Assembly: GCF_026262505.1 (NCBI RefSeq)
Contig: NC_067206.1
Coordinates: 24,319,896-24,383,895 of the forward strand
Direction of reading: 5' to 3'
Source: Trichomonas vaginalis G3
Taxonomy: Eukaryota > Parabasalia > Trichomonadida > Trichomonadidae
DNA length: 64,000 nucleotides
Shown: piece after piece, positions 57,354 through 64,000 of the stretch
How the letters are laid out: each line of letters begins with the position of its first letter
Position numbering within the stretch: position 1 is the first letter of the stretch
Translations under genes and position numbers: made by a program
Notes under the pieces: generated by a model
Told to the model about the DNA's origin: nothing
Database searches by the model: none
What the model saw: the letters and a program-made list of their open reading frames with translations, nothing else

Positions 57354-58292
57354 TCACAAGCGTTTTACATGAATTGTACGATGTATATTTGAAATCCTAA
57401 ACAGTTTCGTAGCTTCTATTTCTTCTTTTAGTACATCGAATGTTTTAACTATGCCGAAGGTTTCTTTATACTTCTTCTTGACGTCAGATAGAAGGAAATC
57501 GTCAGCAGTTGGATAATTTTTATTAAGAAATGCTAACATGTCCATTTTATCTTCTGCTGGCTTTTCTGCTTCTTTCTTTAAGTCTGCATAGTCGTTTCTC
57601 ATTCTTTCTATCTCTTTGACGGAGTAGTTATATTTCCTCATTGCTGCCTTACATTTTGAACATTGCGGATTCATTTTTGCGTTATACATTGAAATTTGAC
57701 CTGCTAGAACAACTAAGGCGTCAATTGCTCTCTTCATCTCAAACATAGCGGGTCTTATTTGTTTGTTCCATACTTTGCCTCTTCTATCTTTATCTCTTAT
57801 TTCCCAAACACATTCAGCAACTAACGAAACAAAGTTGTCGTAGGTCTTAAATTCTTCAGATTTATATATGTCAGAAATATTTTTATAAACCATGTCGCAA
57901 TCTTTGTCCATAACTTTATGGTTGCAATGAAAACCAAGGAATTCATAATTTACTTTACGTATGAATTTCTTAATTTCTACTGAGTCAGTTGCTTTGACTT
58001 CTATTTCATCGAATTCAGGAATAGTGAGCTTTTGTTGTTGGATTTCAGGTAGTTTAGGCAAATGGTCGATGAGGTCCTGCATTTCATAAAGATACTGTTC
58101 ATTTGTTTCATCTTTCGCACTACAGTCTAAATTACTTGTTAAAAGTTCTTGCTTTATCTTCTGGATTTCTGTTTCAAAAGTATATGAAGAAGGAATGAAG
58201 CTTTTCATTTCTACTAACATAGATGTTGGATTCATGACTAACGAGTTTGGTGCTGTTGTTTGAATTGTTGTTGTGCCGATTGTTGAAATCAT
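57354..58292 (-). CDS. Hypothetical Polinton protein, 312 residues
   Basis: The product starts MISTIGTTTIQTTAPNSLVM, is largely helical with cysteine pairs (CNHKVMDKDC, CSKCKAAMRKYNYS) that could bind metal, and ends with a domain TADDFLLSDVKKKYKETFGI and ATKLFRISNIHRTIHVKRL. No family is recognised. The start is preceded by the same promoter-like block as the KilA-N genes (TTTTGTATAAAAGACATG). The frame is open. It could be a regulator co-expressed with the KilA-N pair. Confidence 0.6.
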   Translation of the reverse strand: MISTIGTTTIQTTAPNSLVMNPTSMLVEMKSFIPSSYTFETEIQKIKQELLTSNLDCSAKDETNEQYLYEMQDLIDHLPKLPEIQQQKLTIPEFDEIEVKATDSVEIKKFIRKVNYEFLGFHCNHKVMDKDCDMVYKNISDIYKSEEFKTYDNFVSLVAECVWEIRDKDRRGKVWNKQIRPAMFEMKRAIDALVVLAGQISMYNAKMNPQCSKCKAAMRKYNYSVKEIERMRNDYADLKKEAEKPAEDKMDMLAFLNKNYPTADDFLLSDVKKKYKETFGIVKTFDVLKEEIEATKLFRISNIHRTIHVKRL

Positions 58293-58336
58293 GTCTTTTA
58301 TACAAAATAAAAAAAATAAAAAAAAATAAAACTAAC
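58293..58336 (-). promoter_or_regulatory. Promoter-like block of the 312-residue gene
   Basis: The minus strand reads TTTTATTTTGTATAAAAGAC immediately before ATG at 58292, a variant of the KilA-N gene blocks. Confidence 0.5.
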
Positions 58337-58339
58337 TTT

Positions 58340-58460
58340 ATTTTTTATTTCGGGAAAATTCATGAAAATTCAAGAGGTGAAAAAAGAGGTGAAAAAACAT
58401 TTACGAAGAAGTCTTGACAAAACATTTACGAAGAAGTCATGAAAATTCAAGAGGTGAAAA
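58340..58460. repeat. Copies of the element 1 subrepeats in element 3
   Basis: TTACGAAGAAGTCTTGACAA with AACATTTACG and TCATGAAAATTCAAGAGGTG steps match the subrepeats of the tandem duplication at 1-1216. They sit between two genes with AGATCT palindromes nearby. Confidence 0.7.
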
Positions 58461-58767
58461 AAGAGGTTAGAAAAGGTGTTAGAAAACGTGTTAGATCTAA
58501 CATTCTAACATAAACTTTATTTTTGGTGTAAATTTCATGATTTTCGAGAGTTTTAGACCATGTTAGAAAACAGGTGAGATCTAACATTCTAACATAAATT
58601 ATATTTTTGCTGAATTCAGCAACAAAATGAACGAGGTCAGGATGTATGTAAATACCTTTGAATTCATTCATAACACCCTTAGTAAGCTCATAAAATGCTT
58701 GTTTTGAGGTCGAGCCACTTTTGGCTCCACCGTATTCTTTCAACCAAAACTCAAGAATTTCCTGCAT
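58447..58767 (-). pseudogene. KilA-N domain fragment
   Basis: The stretch starting MQEILEFWLKEYGGAKSGST with ELTKGVMNEFKGIYIHPDLV and HFVAEFS is a KilA-N core of a third type, then passes into repeat-derived sequence. It looks like a truncated extra KilA-N gene. Confidence 0.5.
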
Positions 58768-58889
58768 GAATTTTGTATAAAACTAATTTTATTTTTTTAT
58801 TTCGGGAAAATTCATGAAAATTCAAGAGGTTAGAAAACGTGTTAGAAAACGTGTTAGATCTAACATTCTAACATAAACTTTATTTTTGG

Positions 58890-58925
58890 TCATGGACTTC
58901 GTCCTCGCCGCTTTGCGTCTTTATG
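58890..58925. repeat. GC-rich motif, copy 3
   Basis: CATGGACTTCGTCCTCGCCG followed by CTTTGCGTCTTTATG, nearly identical to the block at 54226-54263, lies between the KilA-N fragment and the integrase. Confidence 0.6.
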
Positions 58926-58998
58926 TTAAAATAAATGGTACCATTAATGATATCATGACTGTTCTCATTCATGTCTGATTTACATCTAATGAAAAAGT

Positions 58999-60083
58999 TT
59001 AGAAGAATTTTCTTATTCTTTCTGGCTTATTTTTGTCTTTCCAGTACTCCCGCTCTAATGGTCCCAGATGTGTTGACTTTGACTCTCTCAAGTTCTTAGA
59101 TGGTATAACATCTTCAACGCCTCCTTCATATCTTACTTTATAAGTGTCATCGTTTATGTTGTAGCCAAGTATTTCAATAACCACTCCTCGCTTTGCTTCG
59201 TCAATAGTTTCAGCAAGTTTGCCATTACTACTTTCGACTAATTTATGACGAGGATAAAATGCTATGGAGTCGTCAGCAGCTTTTATAAGATATCCATTAC
59301 CTTGCGTAGAGTCTACGATATAATAGTTTCTACTTAACCTTAAACGTTTCTTTGTCAACGGTTTGTCGTCAAGAACTACACGAACTTTTGTACCAGGAAT
59401 GAGGGTAAATTGTGTTGAATTTCTGATATTTTGTGTTTGACTTCGTTTCTTTTGTATATACTTTTCTTCTTGTTGTTGTGTCATTGAATTTGGTGTATGT
59501 CCTGTTGTAGAATGTGTTGAGGAATTATATACTTCGAGAAAGTGTTTCATTGTTTCTTCGGTAAAGTCTCGCTCTTGGTTTAAATCTCTGAGAGTCCTTA
59601 TGAAGCGTTTATGATGCCGAGTATGTTATGGTTATGGTCTTCAGTAGTGTAGTGAGTTATGTTATGCTTAATGAGAAAATCTGTGATTTCATTGCTGAGG
59701 TATGCACTGTCTTGGTCTGATGTTAAAGTACTTGGGCTATGTTCTGCTACAAACTTTTGTAAAACTCTTAACACTTCACGAGTTCCTTTATTTTTCATTG
59801 GATATGCATATGCTTTACGAGTGTTAACATTAATGAAGATGAGGAATGGTTTATGTCCTCCATTTCTGCTTTGAATGAGAGTGTCAAATTGGTATGCGTC
59901 AGGAGTGTTGGAGTAAATTGGTAAAAAGTAGTCGTAAGGGTTTATTTTTGTTTGATGTACAACATTTTTGTCAAAGAACCTTTTCACTTCAGCTCTGTTA
60001 GTAAATCCCCAACTCTTTGCAGCTTCATTGAATTTCTTAAAAGACCTCCATGGATGTTGTTCGAATACTTCTTTCAAGCTCAT
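58999..60083 (-). pseudogene. Retrovirus-type (c-) integrase of element 3, broken
   Basis: The locus starts MSLKEVFEQHPWRSFKKFNE and has an integrase core: YQFDTLIQSRNGG, a segment FINVNTRKAYAYPMKNKGTR, the second acidic block TSDQDSAYLS, and a third block with DHNHNILGIIN. The C-terminal region has KVRYEGGVEDVIPSKNLRES, like a chromodomain or SH3-type reader found at the end of Polinton integrases. It would insert the element into host DNA. Broken, about two breaks. It lies between the KilA-N fragment and the fibre genes, on the same strand. Confidence 0.85.
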
Positions 60084-60123
60084 TTATGTAAAGTTAAAGA
60101 TTTTATTCTAGGCTCAAGCGCGT

Positions 60124-61330
60124 TCATTGAACTCTATACCATGCAAATACAGTCATAAATGGTGGCATGTAATCTTCACCCGAGCCTGTTGGATTTGTTG
60201 TGAAAGTGTGTGAATGATTTCCTGCGGTTCCACAGAAAATACCTGCGCTTGAATCTACGGGGTCACTTGAAATATCATATCTATGCATTCCCTGTCTATC
60301 CGAACCTGCTGCAAGATTTGTATAACCTCTTTTTGTTATTGAATGTGAATGACTACCTGTTGTGTTTGTAGTTCCTGTATGAGTGTGCGGTGGAAGGTTT
60401 GCTTCTTTAATTTTCTTCGAACCTCCTGTTTGCTTTGAAGAGTTAGCACAGTATAAGAATTTGTCTACAATCTGCTGCCATGTACCAAAACCTAAAACTG
60501 TTGCTGGATTTGTTGAATTCATTGACGTATAAATAGAGCCTGTAGGATATAATGTTTGAAGTATTTCAGTCTTTAATGTTTGAAGCTCTGTTTTGTCAGC
60601 CTTTTTATCTAACATTGCGGGTAGTTCATGTGCTTCAAAGTTTCTGGCATGATCTTCGATATTCCTGCAACTCTTATCTAAATTGTTAAGAGTATCTTTT
60701 ACGCTTGTACTTGGATTCTCTAAAGGTGCACTTGAACCAAGGTCAAAGTTCAATATTATGTCGTCTGCTCTAACAGTAGTGAAGGATTTATGTGTATGGT
60801 TCTTGTCAGCTTTCTTAATCTAAATTGTTGGTAGTTCATGTGCTTCAAAGTTTCTGGCATGACTTTCAATATTCCTGCAACTCTTATCTAAATTGTTAAG
60901 AGTATCTTTTACGCTTGTACTCGGATTCTCTAAAGTGCACTTGAACCAAGTCAAATTCAATATTACATCGTCTGCTAACAGTAGTAAGGATTTATGTGTA
61001 TGATTTTTGTCGGCTTTACTATTTAATGTAGCTTGAAGTTCATTTATATCGGAGATTTGTTTATGAGATTTCAAACTTTGTTCGTTGCTTCAAGTTCAAC
61101 TTTGTCAGCTTTACTTTTAATAGCATCTTCAAACGTTATTTTTGACTTAACTCTCAAAGTAAATCTTGTTCAACTAATACACCGTTAACATTGAAAGTAG
61201 AGGCATAAATTTCACCGGTATAACCAAATGCTTCTGTGCTTTAGCTACATCATACTGTACAGTACAGCTTATGTCATAACCTTTAGCACAATGTATTTAT
61301 CTTCTTCTTTCATTAACATTTTTTGTCTTC
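60124..61330 (-). pseudogene. Tail-collar-type fibre region, broken
   Basis: The C-terminal part encodes YPTGSIYTSMNSTNPATVLG, GTWQQIVDKFLYCANSSKQT, paired histidines (LPPHTHTGTT, NHSHTFTT) and the end YMPPFMTVFAWYRVQ, the same head as the element 2 fibre at 38081-39700. Upstream it holds repeated shaft units (ENPSTSVKDTLNNLDKSCRN twice, KADKNHTHKS). This is a fibre or spike tip of phage type. About four breaks. The preceding 575-codon fibre gene may belong to the same transcription unit. Confidence 0.65.
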
Positions 61331-61346
61331 GCTTCATCACTTCGTG

Positions 61347-63074
61347 TTAAATATCCATGTAGTCCGTTATAATCTGTTCGTCTGAAGTTATATAATGAAC
61401 GTGGTTCTTGTCCGCTTTACTATTTAATGTAGCTTGAAGTTCATTTATATCGGAGATATTGTGTTTATGTTCTTTATCTGCTTTTTCGGCTAATTTCTCT
61501 TCTATCTCATTTATTTCAAGTTCATGCCTACCACCACCTCCCGAAGAAGTATTTTTCTTCAGCTCTTGAAGAACGTCCACTTCGCCATCTTTGGTGTCAA
61601 TAATGAGACTTTGTGTTAAAACCTTTCCTGTCTTAATGGATGTTTGTAAAACTTCTTCTTCACCGTGTTCGGGGTCATGGTCGTCATCATATCTTGTGAA
61701 ATCAGAGATGTTGTCATACATTAAGCATATCTGTCTCAAAAGTTCTGCTATTTGAAACTGGAACGAAAGATATACAGAACTTTCATCATCTCCTAAAGTG
61801 AAGTCTGCTTTCTTAAGTATTTCTTGAATGTATGCAATGAGAACAGAGTACCTTGGAAAATATTCGAACAATATTTCATTAGCTGTTGGTTTTGGTGGTT
61901 CTTCTGGAGTTTCTGTTGTTTCAGTTCCTTCTGTAGGTTCTGTTGGAGTTTCTGCATCTCTTGACTTCAATGCTCTTGCTCTCAAAGACCTAAATGTTAG
62001 AGCACCGGGTTTTACAAAGGACTTTATAAATGCTTTAATAGTTCCTGGTAAGTTATTGTTAGCATTAAGTAAGTTCCTTATGCTTCCATCATGTACGTCC
62101 ATAGCACTATGTAAAAAATCTATACTTTTCTTGTAGTCAGCAATAGACTGACTGTGATTTTTTAAAGATTTGTCAATACCTTTAAGCCAATCTTCATGCA
62201 TGTCTGATACTGAGCCAAGAATATCATTTGCTTCCTTTAGTGTATTTTGTGCTTGTCGTAAAGTATCCAATCCCGTACGTGCATTGTTTGCTATACGTCT
62301 TACAGTATCTATTTGACTCCTTGTTTCTTGCATCCAACCAGATAAAGTTTTAATAGTATCCGAACCATTTAAAATGAAGTTCAAAGCATTTTTAACGTCA
62401 TCTAAAGCTTCTTCACCAAGTACTGCCCATATCTTTCCGATTTGGTATTGAAGAACTCCATAAGAAGCAGCTGTTAAACCAGTATTTATAAGGTTCCATA
62501 TCCATGATTTAGCAGTTTTTCCATCCTTTCCATCTACACCATCCAAACCGTTCTCGCCTTGAGGTCCTTGTATTCCTTGTATTCCTTGTATTCCTTGTAT
62601 TCCTTGTATTCCTTGTGGTCCTTGAGGTCCTTGAGGTCCGGTGTCACCCTTCTCTCCTTTCAGTTCATCTTTATGTTCGTTATAATATTCTAATGTCATA
62701 AGGTGTACATCATTACTGCTACCAGCAACGCCAAGAATTTGTTTCTCATTCATGACTAAATTCTTTAGGCATTTAATGTTGTCGTCAAATCGAAAGCTCT
62801 TTAACAATTCAATGAGAACATTTAATACTTTCACTAATGAGGCATCTACTGTTGAATTTATATATTGCACCGTTCCATCATTTATGATGGGAACCTTGCT
62901 TGTTGTAATGAATGGGTCATAAGTGTTAAAAGTATCGAAATCAATGACTTTTTTAGTTTTTCCATCGTCAATGACTAAATCATTGCCTTCAATGGTTAAA
63001 GTTGAGTTTTCGTTTACTAGTTCATGTGCTCTTCTTGCTTCATTTGTTTCATACGCATATGCAGCAATAGTCAT
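61347..63074 (-). CDS. Collagen-like fibre protein, 575 residues
   Basis: The product has an N-terminal anchor ([20 protein letters not shown], related to the element 2 fibre), a collagen-type triple-helix segment of about 14 Gly-X-Y triplets ([16 protein letters not shown] and on, residues about 140-185), a hydrophobic helix ([20 protein letters not shown]), long coiled-coil segments (about 230-330), a proline/threonine-rich linker ([20 protein letters not shown]), and a shaft end with [20 protein letters not shown] and [10 protein letters not shown]. Collagen-like and coiled-coil shafts form trimeric spikes. The frame is open and ends in shaft repeats without the tail-collar head, which is found just downstream. 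A role in binding a host surface is inference. Confidence 0.8.
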   Translation of the reverse strand: MTIAAYAYETNEARRAHELVNENSTLTIEGNDLVIDDGKTKKVIDFDTFNTYDPFITTSKVPIINDGTVQYINSTVDASLVKVLNVLIELLKSFRFDDNIKCLKNLVMNEKQILGVAGSSNDVHLMTLEYYNEHKDELKGEKGDTGPQGPQGPQGIQGIQGIQGIQGIQGPQGENGLDGVDGKDGKTAKSWIWNLINTGLTAASYGVLQYQIGKIWAVLGEEALDDVKNALNFILNGSDTIKTLSGWMQETRSQIDTVRRIANNARTGLDTLRQAQNTLKEANDILGSVSDMHEDWLKGIDKSLKNHSQSIADYKKSIDFLHSAMDVHDGSIRNLLNANNNLPGTIKAFIKSFVKPGALTFRSLRARALKSRDAETPTEPTEGTETTETPEEPPKPTANEILFEYFPRYSVLIAYIQEILKKADFTLGDDESSVYLSFQFQIAELLRQICLMYDNISDFTRYDDDHDPEHGEEEVLQTSIKTGKVLTQSLIIDTKDGEVDVLQELKKNTSSGGGGRHELEINEIEEKLAEKADKEHKHNISDINELQATLNSKADKNHVHYITSDEQIITDYMDI

Positions 63075-63091
63075 ATTTTAATGAGAATAAA

Positions 63092-63856
63092 ATGTTGTTC
63101 TATTTGCAAAGTACAGACCCAAACGAATATGGAACAGTAAAGCTTCAAACAAACTTAGGTCTTCAGAATGAAGCACTTGCTTTCAGAGTTGTTGACTTCA
63201 ATACTATCGCAACTTTTGTCATAACAGATGAAACAGATTTCATAGAGATTGAAATAGATGACAAAAGAAGTTTTATAACATTTCCTAACAGAGCAGAGTA
63301 TAGAATAGATAAAATTGCTGGAGTCATAGATACTCTCATAAATGAAGAAACTATTGACAACATAGATGTCGAACTCTCTTCTGAGGGAACATTGAAGTTC
63401 AGTAGCAAGAAAGAGTTCAAGATAACACGAATGAGTCATAGAGTTCAACTTCTTTTAGGAGCATACCATATGACATTTCCTTTGAAAAGTGTTGACAAAA
63501 CGATTGAGATGAAATCTGTTCCATACGTATGTTATGGCAATTGTTTATACATTGAGTCTAAAATAGCTAATGTCACAGGCATTTCAGGAGTTAATAGTAA
63601 AGGTTCAGTAGAGTATAAATCTTTCTGTTATGCAGTCAATTCAATGTTCATTCCAAATGTTCCTGTCATAGCAACTCATTTAGGTAAATGGGTTCGCATT
63701 AGTCCTCATAATTTGAAAGACATGCAATTCAGACTTGTTGACTTTCAAGGAGAGCCTGTAGAACTGAAGGCACCAGTGCGAATGACTGTTGAAGTTGACT
63801 TTTTAGAAAATATTAAATGCAACAGCTTACAAGAGAACTCAGAGCTAAAAATATAA
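63092..63856 (+). CDS. Penton-like minor capsid protein of element 3
   Basis: The 254-residue beta-rich product starts MLFYLQSTDPNEYGTVKLQT. The segment MSHRVQLLLGAYHMTF matches the placement of FCTPHLRSLLGILNF in the element 2 protein, and the C-terminal NLKDMQFRLVDFQGEPVELK is the conserved last strand pair. This is the single-jelly-roll penton family of Polintons. The frame is open. It is divergent from the fibre gene across 17 bases, which would put spike and vertex genes under neighbouring promoters, and overlaps the next gene by 40 bases. Confidence 0.7.
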   Translation: MLFYLQSTDPNEYGTVKLQTNLGLQNEALAFRVVDFNTIATFVITDETDFIEIEIDDKRSFITFPNRAEYRIDKIAGVIDTLINEETIDNIDVELSSEGTLKFSSKKEFKITRMSHRVQLLLGAYHMTFPLKSVDKTIEMKSVPYVCYGNCLYIESKIANVTGISGVNSKGSVEYKSFCYAVNSMFIPNVPVIATHLGKWVRISPHNLKDMQFRLVDFQGEPVELKAPVRMTVEVDFLENIKCNSLQENSELKI

Positions 63857-64000
63857 AGTATGAATGTTATGTATTAGGTCATGAACTTTGGTTGTTGCTG
63901 TTTGATGAAACAAATGAGTTAGTTATGTCAGTCAAGAGAACAGAAAAATATTGTGTTAGTGAAAACTGCACCAAGTCAATAAGATTAGGTTTGCATTATG
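63817..64000 (+). CDS. Hypothetical Polinton protein, start only (runs off the window)
   Basis: From the ATG at 63817 a frame reads MQQLTRELRAKNIKYECYVL and LLLFDETNELVMSVKRTEKY to the window edge without a stop. It overlaps the end of the penton-like gene by 40 bases in another frame, a tight arrangement typical of viral gene strings. No family is recognised from the 61 residues visible. Confidence 0.55.
   Translation, partial: MQQLTRELRAKNIKYECYVLGHELWLLLFDETNELVMSVKRTEKYCVSENCTKSIRLGLHY

Larger units (their letters stand above)
45958..64000. mobile_element. Polinton/Maverick element 3, left-hand part
   Basis: The tip reads AGTTAGTATACATATC, with the AG start expected of Polintons, and sits inside the polymerase gene of element 2. 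Parts from left to right are small genes, a membrane-anchored proline-rich gene, a capsid gene, basic core-type genes, family B polymerase, a conserved small gene, the KilA-N pair, a hypothetical gene, integrase, fibre genes and a penton-like gene. The packaging ATPase is not seen and may lie to the right. About twenty breaks are present, mostly in polymerase, capsid and fibre genes. The penton and several small genes are open. It is younger than element 2. Confidence 0.88.

Overview
The window looks like nuclear DNA of a parabasalid protist, most likely Trichomonas vaginalis or a close relative. The reasons are intron-free AT-rich genes, very short 5' leaders with a TCA-type initiator a few bases before the start codon (seen at the phosphomutase, EF-hand, amylase and multi-pass membrane genes), and large Polinton/Maverick virus-like elements, which are known to fill that genome. 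The assignment rests on recognition of these traits, not on a database search.

Layout. 1-14336 is the right-hand part of a first Polinton (element 1; its other end lies left of the window). 14376-28140 is a host block with six genes: a glutamate-rich leucine-rich-repeat protein, a phosphoglucomutase/phosphomannomutase-family enzyme, a small EF-hand protein, a secreted GH13 alpha-amylase, a single-pass and a multi-pass membrane protein, and a SAPS-like (PP6 regulatory subunit-like) protein. About 28.7-45.96 kb is a second, more AT-rich and more decayed Polinton (element 2). 45958-64000 is the left part of a third Polinton (element 3), inserted into the DNA polymerase gene of element 2 and running off the right edge.

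The elements together carry the usual Polinton set: double-jelly-roll major capsid protein, single-jelly-roll penton-like minor capsid protein, FtsK/HerA-type packaging ATPase, family B DNA polymerase and retrovirus-type integrase. They also carry less usual cargo: KilA-N DNA-binding proteins (one fused to a T5orf172/GIY-YIG-like domain), an SF3/D5-like helicase in two elements (joined to a primase-polymerase region in element 2), collagen-like and phage tail-collar-like fibre proteins, and short amphipathic proteins resembling membrane-lytic virion peptides. Many element genes are broken. The capsid gene of element 1 and the 1103-codon gene beside it are open throughout, so element 1 looks young; element 2 must be older than element 3.

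The most unusual structure is at 30047-31329 in element 2: about 18 nearly contiguous long stem-loops, largely alternating between two families, whose two arms change together from copy to copy. I know of no described feature of this kind. Also notable are an inverted-repeat-flanked replication gene in element 2, repeat families shared between different elements, and a KilA-N gene pair with its promoter-like boxes shared almost unchanged by elements 1 and 3.
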